Assembly (NCBI RefSeq): GCF_008629685.1
Contig: NZ_VWSF01000001.1
Span: forward strand, 723,701-787,700
From: Adhaeribacter rhizoryzae
GTDB lineage: Bacteria; Bacteroidota; Bacteroidia; Cytophagales; Hymenobacteraceae
Length of the DNA: 64,000 nt
Direction of reading: 5' to 3'
Shown here: in pieces, positions 47,513 to 56,870 of the stretch
Position numbering within the stretch: position 1 is the first letter of the stretch
How the letters are laid out: each line of letters starts with the position of its first letter
Made by a program: the position numbers and the translations under genes
Notes under the pieces: generated by a model
The model's database searches: none
What the model was told of the DNA's origin: nothing
The model's input: the letters and a program-made list of their open reading frames with translations, nothing else

Positions 47513-48430
47513 ATGTCAATAATTACTTCTGTTTTAAATATTCGTTTGTTTTGCTCTTTTTTGATGTTTGGTACGCTGTTGCTGAACCTGGCTTGCGAAA
47601 GCAAAAAAGCTTCTCAATCTGCTGCAGCATTTATTATTGTTACCGATGATTTAGGCCGGAAAATACAAATACCCGCCTATCCGCAACGTGTTATAGCTTT
47701 ATCGCCTTCGGCCACCGAAATGCTGTACGCCGTAGCCGACGAAAAAACTATTGTGGGCCGCACCCAAAATTGCGATTACCCGGAACGGGTAAAAGAAAAA
47801 CCGGTGGTAAATAATTACCCCATGGATTACGAAAAAATTGTTTTGTTAAAGCCCGATATTGTTTTTGCCTCCGCCGGTATTACTTCGCTGGAAGTGGCCG
47901 CCAAACTACAGGATTTAAATATTCCGGTTTATTTCCAGGATTTTAAAAAAGTAACCGATGTTTTTAGGGGTTTACAAGATATAGGGCGATTGCTGCACCG
48001 CGAGAAAGATGCGCAACGCGTGGTAGATTCGCTGCAGCAGGAACTCGCCCAGATTAAAGTAAATAATGCGGGGCCAAAGCTGCGGGTGTTGGCCATTACC
48101 TGGCACGACCCAATTTATGTATTCGGTCAAAACACCTTGTTTACCGATAAGCTCCGCTACCTGGGTGCGGAAAATTCCGTTACCGAAGTATTTGCGCAGC
48201 CGTACCCGGCTTTAACCCGCGAGTATATTTTAAAGCTAAACCCCGATGTGTTGTTGGGCGGTACGCCGGCCGAAATGGAAAAAACCTTTTTTGCGCAATA
48301 CCCGGAGTTAAAAAAAATTAAGGCTTATCAGCAGCAGAAAATATTTAAGCCTACCGATGATTTAATGTCAAGGCCCGGCCCGCGGGTAATCGAATCTATC
48401 CGGGAACTAAAAACTTTCCTGGTCCAATGA
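47513..48430 (+). CDS. ABC transporter substrate-binding lipoprotein (BtuF/FecB-like)
   Basis: A 305-residue lipoprotein (lipobox LNLAC) with the two-lobed BtuF/FecB fold: ITSLEVAAKLQDLNIPVYF and LGAENSVTEVF are typical. Family members bind cobalamin, heme or ferric siderophores in the periplasm. The stop overlaps the permease start (ATGA). There is no room upstream (about 100 bases) for a cobalamin riboswitch and none was seen, so vitamin B12 is only one option. Confidence 0.85.
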   Translation: MSIITSVLNIRLFCSFLMFGTLLLNLACESKKASQSAAAFIIVTDDLGRKIQIPAYPQRVIALSPSATEMLYAVADEKTIVGRTQNCDYPERVKEKPVVNNYPMDYEKIVLLKPDIVFASAGITSLEVAAKLQDLNIPVYFQDFKKVTDVFRGLQDIGRLLHREKDAQRVVDSLQQELAQIKVNNAGPKLRVLAITWHDPIYVFGQNTLFTDKLRYLGAENSVTEVFAQPYPALTREYILKLNPDVLLGGTPAEMEKTFFAQYPELKKIKAYQQQKIFKPTDDLMSRPGPRVIESIRELKTFLVQ

Positions 48431-49431
48431 AACAGGCGCTTTTATTATTGGCCGTACTGTTAATGATTGGTTTGCTGGCCGGTTGGGGTTTATCTATCGG
48501 GAGTTTCGAAGCGAGTTACGCCGATATTGCCGAGGCGCTGCTCAATTACAACCCGGAAAACCCACAACACTTTGCCATTGTGCAATTGCGGCTACCCCGT
48601 TTATTATTGGCTTTGCTGGTGGGCGGTTCCCTTTCTTTTTCGGGTTATCTGATGCAGGCCATGGTAAATAATGCGCTCGCCGACCCGTATATTTTGGGTA
48701 CGGCTTCTGGGGCTTCGCTGGGGGCCTCTATAAGTATTGGCGGCTTTATTCTCACAACTTGGGGTGGGTTATATTTGCCACCGCTTTTTGCATTGCTGGG
48801 TGCTTTCCTGGTTACCTTGCTGGTAATTGCCTTGGGTTATCGCAAAGGGCAAATTATTCCGTCGCAGTTACTACTAGCTGGCATTGCGGTTAGTTCTTTT
48901 TTAACGGCTATGGTCGGTTTATTTACTTTTTTGTCGGGTTCCGAAAGTGCGTTGCGCTCTATATTATTTTGGTCGATGGGAGATTTTGGCCGCGCCGACT
49001 GGAGTTTGCTGCCGTACCCGGCGGTTGGGTTAATCATTTCCTTATTATTATTTTTGTTTTTACAGAAAGAGCTCAATATTTTACTATTGGGCAGCGAACG
49101 GGCGGCCACGCTGGGAGTACCGGTGGCCCGCACCCGCTGGCTCATGCTAGGTACCGTATCGGTGTTAACGGGTTTTAGTGTAGCTATGGCCGGGTCGGTG
49201 GGTTTTGTGGGTTTAATTATGCCGCACGTAACCCGCGGATTGCTGGGGCTTACCCACAAATTAAACCTCTTGCTGTGCGCTTTGCTGGGTGGTTTGTTCC
49301 TGATGGCCTGCGATATTCTGTCGCGGTTAATTTATCCGCCGGCCGGATTGCCAATTGGCATTATTACTTCGTTCATTGGTGTGCCTTTCTTCGTATATTT
49401 GCTATTGAAAAAGAGCTATAAATTTAATTAA
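48427..49431 (+). CDS. FecCD/BtuC-type ABC permease
   Basis: A 334-residue inner-membrane permease with about nine or ten helices and the family motifs LRLPRLLLALLVGGSLSFSG, LGTASGASLGASI and GFVGLIMPHVTR. It works with the lipoprotein gene before it, importing cobalamin or iron complexes. No matching ATPase follows; the next gene is the PTPS enzyme, so the ATPase must be elsewhere. Confidence 0.9.
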   Translation: MKQALLLLAVLLMIGLLAGWGLSIGSFEASYADIAEALLNYNPENPQHFAIVQLRLPRLLLALLVGGSLSFSGYLMQAMVNNALADPYILGTASGASLGASISIGGFILTTWGGLYLPPLFALLGAFLVTLLVIALGYRKGQIIPSQLLLAGIAVSSFLTAMVGLFTFLSGSESALRSILFWSMGDFGRADWSLLPYPAVGLIISLLLFLFLQKELNILLLGSERAATLGVPVARTRWLMLGTVSVLTGFSVAMAGSVGFVGLIMPHVTRGLLGLTHKLNLLLCALLGGLFLMACDILSRLIYPPAGLPIGIITSFIGVPFFVYLLLKKSYKFN

Positions 49432-49847
49432 TGGTTTACTTAAGCAGATTAGAGCATTTTAATGCGGCGCATAAGCTGGCTAATCCTAATTGGTCGGATG
49501 AGAAGAATAAAGAAGTGTTTGGCCCTTGCTCTAACACCAACTGGCACGGACATAATTACGAGCTGATAGTAACGGTAAAAGGTGAGCCCGATCCCGAAAC
49601 TGGTTTTATCATCGACCTGAAACAATTAAGTGTGCTTATCCGCGAACACATTATTGAGGTAGTAGACCATAAAAACCTGAACCTGGATGTGCCTTTTATG
49701 CAGGGTAAAATGGCCAGCACCGAAAATCTGGTAGTAGCTTTCTGGGAAATTCTGGCACCACTTATTCCGCAAATGTCATCGTCTAAGTTGCATTGCCTGA
49801 AGCTTTACGAAACGCCCCGCAACTTTGTAGAATATTACGGGGAGTAA
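49431..49847 (+). CDS. 6-pyruvoyl/6-carboxytetrahydropterin synthase family enzyme
   Basis: A 138-residue zinc enzyme of the PTPS/QueD family. Zinc ligands are H14 (FNAAH) and H39, H41 (WHGHNY), with catalytic Cys C33. C33 is separated from H39 by five residues (CSNTNWHGH), the spacing of PTPS proper; QueD usually has three. So pterin synthesis is at least as likely as queuosine synthesis. The C-terminal ETPRNFVEYYGE gives the conserved Glu. The ATG overlaps the permease stop by one base, making it the third gene of this operon. Confidence 0.87.
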   Translation: MVYLSRLEHFNAAHKLANPNWSDEKNKEVFGPCSNTNWHGHNYELIVTVKGEPDPETGFIIDLKQLSVLIREHIIEVVDHKNLNLDVPFMQGKMASTENLVVAFWEILAPLIPQMSSSKLHCLKLYETPRNFVEYYGE

Positions 49848-49957
49848 ATATTTAATGGTTGAATTGTTGAATTGCTAAATGGTTAAACGCTTTTTTGACA
49901 CTAACAATCAGCTATTAACAATTCATAATTTCTAATTCATAATTTATTTAAGAAATA

Positions 49958-51091
49958 TTGAAATATTATATTATCGCGGGCGAGCGGTCCGGCGACATGC
50001 ACGCCGCTAACCTGATGAAAGAACTTAAAATTCAGGATTCGGAAGCTACGTTCCGGTTTTGGGGTGGCGATTTGATGCAAGCGGCCGGTGGCGAACTGGT
50101 GCGGCATTATAAAGAAATGGCTTTTATGGGCTTTTTAGAAGCGGCAGCCAATACTTTTAAGATTGTCCAGTTTTTGCGCCAGTGTAAAGCCGATATTCTA
50201 AATTATCAGCCCGATGTAATAATATTGGTAGATTACGCCGGCTTTAACTTACGCATCGCCAAATTTGCGAAGGAGCAGGGCCTAAAAGTATTTTACTATA
50301 TTTCACCTAAAATCTGGGCCTGGAACCAGGGCCGGGTGCATACCATTAAAAAGCTTGTAGATCGCATGTTCGTGATTCTGCCTTTTGAAGAAGAATTTTA
50401 CGGCAAGTTCGATTACAAAGTAGATTACATTGGCAACCCCATTCTGGATACTATCCGGAACCACCAGCCTGGTACCGATTTTATTCAGCGAAACCAGTTA
50501 AGTAGCAAACCTATTATTGCGGTGCTGCCCGGCAGCCGGAAACAGGAAATCGAAAGTATCTTGTTTATCATGCTCAGTGTGCTGCCTGCCTTCCGCGATT
50601 ACCAGTTTGTGGTGGCGGCGGTCTCTAACCTGAACGAGAGTTATTACGAAAACTTTAACCGCGATACCAATATTAAAATCGTTTACGACCAAACGTACGA
50701 TTTGCTGGCTAACTCCCAGGCCGCGCTGGTAACCTCCGGCACGGCCACCTTAGAAACCGCTTTGTTTAACGTGCCCCAGGTGGTATGCTACACCACCAGC
50801 CTGATTTCTTACTGGATTGGCCGCGCTGTTATAAAGGTGCCTTATATTTCTTTGGTTAATTTAATTGCCGGCAAACAGGTAGTAACCGAATTAATTCAGA
50901 ATGACCTCACCGGCCGCAATATTATTACCGAGCTGAAGAAAATATTACTTGATAAAGCATTTATTCAGCAGCAAAAAGCCGGTTACCAGGAAATTCGGGA
51001 AAAACTAGGCGAAGCCAATTCGGCGGCCAAAGCCGCCGAGCTGATGGTTAAGTATTTGCAGGACCCGGTATCCGCAGCAATTAAAGGTTAA
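49958..51091 (+). CDS. lpxB: Lipid-A-disaccharide synthase
   Basis: GT19 glycosyltransferase of 377 residues that joins UDP-diacylglucosamine and lipid X in lipid A synthesis at the inner membrane. The motif GERSGDMHAANLMKELK lies at residues 8-24 and PGSRKQEIESI at about 189. The start is TTG: moving to any later Met would delete the GERSGD loop. The gene lies 110 bases after the PTPS gene and ends before a 62-bp palindrome. Confidence 0.94.
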   Translation: MKYYIIAGERSGDMHAANLMKELKIQDSEATFRFWGGDLMQAAGGELVRHYKEMAFMGFLEAAANTFKIVQFLRQCKADILNYQPDVIILVDYAGFNLRIAKFAKEQGLKVFYYISPKIWAWNQGRVHTIKKLVDRMFVILPFEEEFYGKFDYKVDYIGNPILDTIRNHQPGTDFIQRNQLSSKPIIAVLPGSRKQEIESILFIMLSVLPAFRDYQFVVAAVSNLNESYYENFNRDTNIKIVYDQTYDLLANSQAALVTSGTATLETALFNVPQVVCYTTSLISYWIGRAVIKVPYISLVNLIAGKQVVTELIQNDLTGRNIITELKKILLDKAFIQQQKAGYQEIREKLGEANSAAKAAELMVKYLQDPVSAAIKG

Positions 51092-51142
51092 TATTTTGCT
51101 CTTCTGATGGCGTAGGTTTTCAGTTAAGAGAAGCAAGATTTA

Positions 51143-51204
51143 AATATCCTTAAAATCAGAAGGGCCGCCGGAATTCCGGCGGCCCTTCTGATTTTAAGGA
51201 TATT
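51143..51204. terminator. 62-bp perfect palindrome between lpxB and clpX
   Basis: 51143-51173 and 51174-51204 are exact reverse complements (31 bases each), centred on GAATTC and flanked inside by GGGCCGCC. It lies between the convergent lpxB and clpX genes, so a two-way terminator is the obvious role, although no clean T run follows on either strand. Confidence 0.6.
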
Positions 51205-51253
51205 ATTCTAATATTTAATATCTAACGTCTAATATCCAATGTCCAATATCCAA
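51205..51253. repeat. Degenerate tandem TAATATC/CCAATATC repeats
   Basis: Between the palindrome and the clpX stop the sequence repeats variants of taatatct, ctaacgtc, ctaatatcc and caatatcc with about 8-11 base spacing. It may be a short low-complexity expansion. Confidence 0.4.
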
Positions 51254-52477
51254 TTAAGCAACCCGCAATTGTTTCAGCGAAGATTTTTCGAATTGGGTAC
51301 GGGCGTAATCTAAGTCAATTATTAAGTCAGTAACACCTTCCTGCGATGGCATTTCAAACATGGCTTCGGTCATGATGCTTTCGCAGATAGAACGTAAACC
51401 GCGGGCGCCTAATTTATACTCCGCCGCTTTTTCTACTATATAATCCAGGGCATCGTCTTCGAAGGCAATGGTAATATTTTCCATCTCAAATAAAGCTTTG
51501 TATTGCTTCAGGATAGAATTTTTGGGTTCGGTTAATATTAAGCGCAGGGTTTTCTTATCCAGCGGATTCAGGTGCGTAAGTACCGGCAAACGGCCAATTA
51601 ATTCTGGAATCAAACCAAAAGATTTAAGGTCTTGGGCCGTAATATATTTGAGGTAATTTTCCTGGTCAGCTATTAAATCGGCTGAAGATTTGGCAAAACC
51701 GATTGGCTTGGCATTAAGCCGGCTCTTGATTATTCGCTCAATGCCCACAAAAGCACCGCCGCAGATAAACAGAATATTCTCGGTGTTTACCGAAATCATT
51801 TTTTGTTCCGGGTGCTTGCGTCCGCCTTGCGGTGGCACATTTACCGAGGTGCCTTCCAGCAGTTTCAGCATGGCCTGCTGCACCCCTTCGCCGCTTACAT
51901 CGCGGGTAATAGAAGGGTTATCGCTTTTCCGGGCTATTTTATCAATCTCATCAATGTATACAATGCCCCGCTCGGCGGCTTCTACGTTGTAATCAGCGGC
52001 TTGTAACAAACGGGTCAGAATGCTTTCTACGTCTTCGCCTACATAACCGGCTTCGGTTAATACGGTGGCATCAGCAATACAGAACGGTACTTGTAAAATA
52101 CCAGCCAGCATCCGGGCCAGAAACGTTTTACCGGTGCCGGTTTCGCCCACCATCATAATGTTCGATTTTTCAATCACCACATCATCTGGCTTGGTTTTCT
52201 GCATCAGCCGCTTGTAGTGGTTGTAAACCGCTACGCACATTACTTTTTTTGCTTCTTCCTGCCCCACCACAAACTGGTCGAGGTATTCTTTCATTTCCCG
52301 AGGCTTAATTAAGTTAAACTTCGGGCTTTTGCCGTTGGCGCGGATTTTATTTTCCTCATTCAGGATTTGTTGCGCCTGACCGATGCACCGCTCACAAATG
52401 TGGGCGTTGATGCCCGAAATCATGACGGATACTTCTTTTTTTGTTTTGCCACAGAAAGAGCAGGTAATTTCGGCCAT
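51254..52477 (-). CDS. clpX: ATP-dependent Clp protease ATP-binding subunit ClpX
   Basis: AAA+ unfoldase of 407 residues that feeds substrates to ClpP. The N-terminal zinc domain has C6, C9, C28 and C31. Walker A is GETGTGKT (111-118), the pore loop GYVGEDVES and Walker [11 protein letters not shown] follow, then sensor motifs and C-domain. I chose the ATG at 52477 ([10 protein letters not shown]) because conservation starts there; the frame is open back to 52891 but that part is antisense to mcrB. In most bacteria clpX follows clpP; here a plus-strand block separates them. Confidence 0.97.
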   Translation of the reverse strand: MAEITCSFCGKTKKEVSVMISGINAHICERCIGQAQQILNEENKIRANGKSPKFNLIKPREMKEYLDQFVVGQEEAKKVMCVAVYNHYKRLMQKTKPDDVVIEKSNIMMVGETGTGKTFLARMLAGILQVPFCIADATVLTEAGYVGEDVESILTRLLQAADYNVEAAERGIVYIDEIDKIARKSDNPSITRDVSGEGVQQAMLKLLEGTSVNVPPQGGRKHPEQKMISVNTENILFICGGAFVGIERIIKSRLNAKPIGFAKSSADLIADQENYLKYITAQDLKSFGLIPELIGRLPVLTHLNPLDKKTLRLILTEPKNSILKQYKALFEMENITIAFEDDALDYIVEKAAEYKLGARGLRSICESIMTEAMFEMPSQEGVTDLIIDLDYARTQFEKSSLKQLRVA

Positions 52478-52535
52478 AAAGGTTTTAGAATATGAATTTT
52501 TAACGTTAAAAGCAGCAGTTTTAGTTCGCCAATAA

Positions 52536-52543
52536 CAAAGGTA
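52536..52543 (-). promoter_or_regulatory. clpX: Candidate -7 box of the clpX promoter
   Basis: Minus strand TACCTTTG, 58 bases before the clpX ATG. The -33 region is a poor match (TATG with 21-base spacing). The 325-base gap to mcrB otherwise holds no clear promoter for mcrB on the + strand. Confidence 0.5.
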
Positions 52544-52802
52544 CAAAATAGAAAGATTACGTGGCATAAAAATAAAACAGGCGAGTAGCCACTTAACCGT
52601 GTAAAAGCCCGCCAGATATCCACAAAATAAAAAATGAGCTATTGTATATGTGTTTGATTTGTAATATTTTGTGATGTTAAAAGCTGTGGATAATTTGTTG
52701 GTAAGTTTTGTATATTTTTTTCGGCTTAAGGTGGTAAATTGCCGTACGTAGGAACTTCGCTCCGGTGAAACCATGTTTGGGATTAGGTAAACAGTAGATA
52801 AA

Positions 52803-54068
52803 TTGAATTTTTCCGGTATTACGCGACAACATATTTTACAGGCAATCCGCGAAATAGATATTCGCCGGCCGGAACTGCGCGCCTCTACCATTTATGATGT
52901 GGTGTACCAGGGCAAGCGCTATCCGCCCTTGGAGCTAATGCGCCTCGCGCACAAACTAGCCAACGGTACCGCCGATTGGGCCTTAGCGGCCGGTGTTTCT
53001 ACAAACAATTATTTGGAGAAATTAGGGTTTTCTGTGGTGCAAAAGCGACCAGTGGTCCAAAATCCGCCCGCCGACGAAGGTTTACTGGTGCTGGCCGAAC
53101 CCGCCACTTTAAATTTGCCGGTAACCAAACCAAAGCCCCGGATAGAAGTGCAGTTGCAGGAACCTGTGCAGCCGTATGAGAAAAGTAAACCAAAACCCGA
53201 AAAATATACCCGTAAAAAAGCTTTAGCCGAATTATTCCTCGACGAGCACCAACTGGATAAAACCTTGTCGGCTCTCCGGTATAAAAAGAATTTAATACTA
53301 AGCGGCCCGCCGGGTACCGGCAAAACTTTTTTAGCCCGCCGCCTGGCGTACCTGGAATTGGGCTTAGAAGATGCCACTAAAATTCAGACGGTGCAGTTTC
53401 ATGCGGGTTTTGCTTACGAAGATTTTATACAAGGTTACCGGCCGGATGCTGCCGGCAAATTTACCCTGCGCAACGGTGTATTTTATGAATTTTGCCAGCG
53501 GGCGCTAGCTGATCCGGAGAAGCCTTATTTTTTTATTATTGAGGAAATAAACCGTGGTAACCTGAGCAGCATTTTCGGGGAGTTGCTGTTGTTACTGGAA
53601 GCTGATAAACGCGGATTGGCACACGGCGTAACTTTACCTTACGGTGCTGCCGAGGAACGCTTTTTTGTGCCGGAAAATGTATTCTTAATTGCCACCATGA
53701 ATACCGCCGACCGGGTATTGGCTCCGCTGGATTTTGCGTTGCGCCGCCGGTTTGCTTTTTTAAAGATGAATCCGGTATTTGGGCTTTCTTTCCGCCGTTT
53801 TCTGGAATACCGCAACACACCCGATGCACTGATAGATATTATTACTTCCCGCTTAATTGAATTAAACGAAATTATTGCCGCTGACCCATTGTTGGGCGAT
53901 GGCTATTTAATCGGGCATAGTTATTTCTGTAACCCGCCAAAAAACGGCGGCAATCTGGACTGGTACGAAGCCGTAGTAGAAAACGAATTAACCCCGCTGC
54001 TGGAACAATACTGGCTCGACGAACCGACAAAGTCTAAGGCAGCTATTCGTTTATTAACGGGTAATTAA
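52803..54068 (+). CDS. mcrB: McrB-like GTPase of a type IV restriction system
   Basis: A 421-residue AAA+ protein. The start is TTG, required to keep the N-terminal domain (residues 1-80: [36 protein letters not shown] and NNYLEKLGF). This resembles the 'head' domain of ScoMcrA-type restriction proteins and not the classical McrB DNA-binding domain (inference from memory). A Pro/Lys-rich linker leads to Walker A GPPGTGKT (168-175), Walker [11 protein letters not shown] (about 241-250) and the McrB motif MNTADR (about 299), then ALRRRFAF with arginine fingers. It should drive GTP-dependent translocation to cleavage by McrC, three bases downstream. Confidence 0.88.
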   Translation: MNFSGITRQHILQAIREIDIRRPELRASTIYDVVYQGKRYPPLELMRLAHKLANGTADWALAAGVSTNNYLEKLGFSVVQKRPVVQNPPADEGLLVLAEPATLNLPVTKPKPRIEVQLQEPVQPYEKSKPKPEKYTRKKALAELFLDEHQLDKTLSALRYKKNLILSGPPGTGKTFLARRLAYLELGLEDATKIQTVQFHAGFAYEDFIQGYRPDAAGKFTLRNGVFYEFCQRALADPEKPYFFIIEEINRGNLSSIFGELLLLLEADKRGLAHGVTLPYGAAEERFFVPENVFLIATMNTADRVLAPLDFALRRRFAFLKMNPVFGLSFRRFLEYRNTPDALIDIITSRLIELNEIIAADPLLGDGYLIGHSYFCNPPKNGGNLDWYEAVVENELTPLLEQYWLDEPTKSKAAIRLLTGN

Positions 54069-54071
54069 AAC

Positions 54072-55103
54072 ATGCCTGTTCCGGTTCAGAATATTTATTA
54101 TTTGCTTAGTTACGCCTGGGATCTGCCTTTGGAGAAAGAGGAAAATACCGTAACCGCAGCTCCCGGCGACAAAGTCCTTAATTTACTGGCCGCGTTGCTG
54201 TACCGGAATACTTTACGCTTACTCCGGCAAGGCTTGGCGCAGGGTTATGTTAAAAATACAGAAGTACTTTCGGGTATTAAAGGCAAAATAGCCGTAACGG
54301 CCACGCTGCAAAAAGATTTACTGCGGGAAGGTAAAGCTATCTGCAGCTACGAAAACTTAAGTATCGATATTTTACCTAATCAACTAATTAAAGCCACCCT
54401 TGCACAATTATTTAAAGCTCCCACGCTTGCTCCAGAACTGCAACGTTCGCTCCAATTGGTTTACCGCTATTTCGAAGAAGTAAGCTTTATCCAGCCAAAA
54501 GAAGCGGACTTTAAAAAGCTGCCAACTACTTACGGGTTAAATAAATATTACGGGCGTGTATTGCCTCTCTGCCAGTTTATCCGCCAGAACCTCTTACCCG
54601 AAAAAGGTAGCAGCAATTTTTATTTAGCTAATTTCCTGGAAGATGAACAACAGATGGGGCGCTTGTTCGAATATTTTGTGCGCAACTTTTACCGGCAGGA
54701 GCAGCAAATATTCCAGGTAAAATCAGAGAAAATAACCTGGCAAACGGATGCAGTTGAAGTGGATGATTTGGATTATTTACCCCAGATGAAAACGGATATC
54801 TCGTTGCTGTCTGAGGCCCGAAGAATAATTATTGATACCAAATATTACCAGCAGGCATTGGTGCAGCGCTACGATAAGCAAAAACTTATCTCAGCCCACC
54901 TATACCAGCTTTTTGCTTACCTCAAAAATCACCCGAAATCTAACTCAGATTTACCCATTGAAGGGATGCTGTTGTACCCCGTAGTAGAACAGGAACTTAG
55001 TTTAAACTACCAACTGCACGGGCATAAAATCAGCATTAACACCATAAACCTGGCGCAGCCCTGGCCACAAATTAAAGAAGATTTATTGAAGCTGATTTCC
55101 TAA
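54072..55103 (+). CDS. mcrC: McrC nuclease subunit
   Basis: A 343-residue partner of McrB, with the McrC opening VPVQNIYYLLSYAW and GIKGKIAVTATL. The PD-(D/E)xK nuclease site is D242 in MKTDI followed by D255-T-K257 in IIIDTKYY. The pair would cut modified DNA (type IV restriction), for example phage DNA with modified cytosine; the recognised modification depends on McrB. Length is about that of E. coli McrC. Close spacing to mcrB shows an operon. Confidence 0.9.
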   Translation: MPVPVQNIYYLLSYAWDLPLEKEENTVTAAPGDKVLNLLAALLYRNTLRLLRQGLAQGYVKNTEVLSGIKGKIAVTATLQKDLLREGKAICSYENLSIDILPNQLIKATLAQLFKAPTLAPELQRSLQLVYRYFEEVSFIQPKEADFKKLPTTYGLNKYYGRVLPLCQFIRQNLLPEKGSSNFYLANFLEDEQQMGRLFEYFVRNFYRQEQQIFQVKSEKITWQTDAVEVDDLDYLPQMKTDISLLSEARRIIIDTKYYQQALVQRYDKQKLISAHLYQLFAYLKNHPKSNSDLPIEGMLLYPVVEQELSLNYQLHGHKISINTINLAQPWPQIKEDLLKLIS

Positions 55104-55232
55104 CTAACTCAAATTAAGTAATTGTATTATTAAGCCTTTGCTGTTAGTATTTATTTGTTAATATTTATTATATTAACAATAATATTGCACGTATAAGCCT
55201 ATTACTCTTGCATTTTCCTCCATGCTTTTATA

Positions 55233-55931
55233 ATGTATTACTATATGAAACTACCAAATAGTTTAGTGCTGATACTAGTAATCGGTTTGGTATTACAGCT
55301 AACTGGCTGCGAAGACTATCTGCAGGAAAGCCGGGAAACAGTTGTGCGGGGGAATGTATATGATACAAACAAGCAGCAAGCAGCGGCAAACGCTACGGTT
55401 TTTATCCAACTCTATGAAATTGGAAACTCGGGATGGATTTACAAAAATATTCTTGATTCAGTAAAAACAGATGCTAACGGCAATTACGCTATTACCTTAA
55501 AGGGCGAAAAGTATAAAAGGCCCCTTAAATTGTTAGCTAGGTTAAATAATGCAAAATTCAAGAATGATGCTCTAGGGCAAAGGGTGCAAATATATAATGG
55601 GGAAGAAAACAAGATAGATTTTAAAGCTATAGAATTGCATCCGCTTAGGTTGCGGGTAATTGTTGAAGATAATCCTCGTCCGCCTTTAATGATTTACCTA
55701 CCGCAGGCGCATGAGAAGAAAGCAACTATTTATGGCGTAAATGCGGATACTTCTGTATCGTTGAGTATTATACCAAATGGTGTAAATGAAATTGATTGCT
55801 ACATTGTGCACCCCGTTCGTAATGATAAGATAATGAGCCGGCACGACACCATTAATGCCAAGGGATTTAACCCAGTTTACCAAAGAACGCTTACCCTTTA
55901 CCCGAAAAAATTCTTCGACAACTCAAAGTAA
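55233..55931 (+). CDS. Lipoprotein with a carboxypeptidase-regulatory-like domain
   Basis: A 232-residue predicted lipoprotein (lipobox LTGC at about residue 23-26). VVRGNVYDTNKQQAAANATVFI and TDANGNYAITL match the CarboxypepD_reg-like beta-sandwich seen in many Bacteroidota surface proteins. An alternative ATG at 55245 would remove four residues. It lies 130 bases after mcrC on the same strand; a part in restriction is not indicated. Confidence 0.65.
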   Translation: MYYYMKLPNSLVLILVIGLVLQLTGCEDYLQESRETVVRGNVYDTNKQQAAANATVFIQLYEIGNSGWIYKNILDSVKTDANGNYAITLKGEKYKRPLKLLARLNNAKFKNDALGQRVQIYNGEENKIDFKAIELHPLRLRVIVEDNPRPPLMIYLPQAHEKKATIYGVNADTSVSLSIIPNGVNEIDCYIVHPVRNDKIMSRHDTINAKGFNPVYQRTLTLYPKKFFDNSK

Positions 55932-55982
55932 GTTAATTCTAATACAAACAACCCCTGCATTTATTAGCACTGATCGCTTTGA

Positions 55983-56035
55983 AAATATTAAAAACGAAAG
56001 CCCGGTAATTTACCAGGCTTTCGTTTTTAATATTT
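55983..56035. terminator. Bidirectional terminator between lipoprotein gene and clpP
   Basis: 20-bp arms 55983-56002 and 56016-56035 (aaatattaaaaacgaaagcc / ggctttcgtttttaatattt) pair perfectly, with an inner ggtaa/ttacc stem. T-rich sequence on both sides serves the convergent lipoprotein and clpP genes. Confidence 0.85.
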
Positions 56036-56050
56036 AATCAGAATTATTAC

Positions 56051-56749
56051 TTAAACACTGCGGGTTAAAACTTCGTCGATTAAGCCGTATTCTTTGGCTT
56101 CGTCGGCTTTCATCCAGTAGTCGCGGTCAGAGTTGTCGTGTACTTCCTGGTAAGTTTTGCCACTGTGCGAGGCAATAATTTCGTACAGTTCTTTTTTTAG
56201 TTTCAAGATTTCACGGGCTGTGATTTCAATATCAGAAGCCTGGCCTTGCGCGCCACCCATCGGCTGGTGAATCATAACGCGGGCGTGGGGCAGCGCCGAA
56301 CGCTTAGCCTTGGCACCACCGCAAAGCAATACTGCTCCCATAGAAGCCGCTAAACCGGTACAAATAGTAGCCACATCCGGCTTCACGTATTGCATGGTGT
56401 CGTAAATACCTAAACCGGCATATACCGAACCACCCGGACTATTAATATATAACAAAATGTCTTTCTTGGCGTCCGAAGACTCCAGGAACAGCAACTGGGC
56501 CGTAATAATATTGGCAATAAAATCATCTACCTGGGTACCCAGGAAAATAATCCGGTCCATAATTAAACGGGAAAATACGTCGATCTCCCGGAAGTTAGTC
56601 GGACGTTCTTCAATCACCGAGCGGGTCATGCTCTCGATCCGGTGTAAATTAGTGGAAGCTTCCACGTGGCTAATATATTGGTCAACGCCCAGGCCGCTCA
56701 TGCCCTGGCCTTTTACGGCAAATTTTCGGAATTCTTCTTTATTGTACAT
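56051..56749 (-). CDS. clpP: ATP-dependent Clp protease proteolytic subunit ClpP
   Basis: Serine protease of 232 residues forming the ClpXP chamber. The catalytic triad is S136 (GLAASMGAV), H161 (MIHQPMGG) and D210 ([18 protein letters not shown]), with the expected spacing of 25 and 49 residues. The N-terminal 40 residues are longer than in E. coli and may include a processed leader. It is downstream of tig on the minus strand, with a terminator between the two. Confidence 0.97.
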   Translation of the reverse strand: MYNKEEFRKFAVKGQGMSGLGVDQYISHVEASTNLHRIESMTRSVIEERPTNFREIDVFSRLIMDRIIFLGTQVDDFIANIITAQLLFLESSDAKKDILLYINSPGGSVYAGLGIYDTMQYVKPDVATICTGLAASMGAVLLCGGAKAKRSALPHARVMIHQPMGGAQGQASDIEITAREILKLKKELYEIIASHSGKTYQEVHDNSDRDYWMKADEAKEYGLIDEVLTRSV

Positions 56750-56820
56750 CTGTTATTGGTTGTTTAGATGAATAAATACAATGTAGTGAGAGCAATGTTA
56801 CACAAATCATGCGAAAATAA

Positions 56821-56847
56821 AAAAAGTCCTTATTGTAAGGACTTTTT
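56821..56847 (-). terminator. Terminator of tig
   Basis: Perfect 12-bp stem 56821-56832 / 56836-56847 (aaaaagtcctta / taaggacttttt) with a 3-base loop, followed by a T run on the minus strand. It lies about 25 bases after the tig stop, so tig transcription ends before clpP. Confidence 0.9.
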
Positions 56848-56870
56848 TATAAAAAGGTTGTGAAAATTGG

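Noticed and set aside
52478..52891. N-terminal extension of the clpX frame
   Set aside because: ClpX conservation starts at [10 protein letters not shown]; the extension is antisense to mcrB and crosses the clpX promoter.
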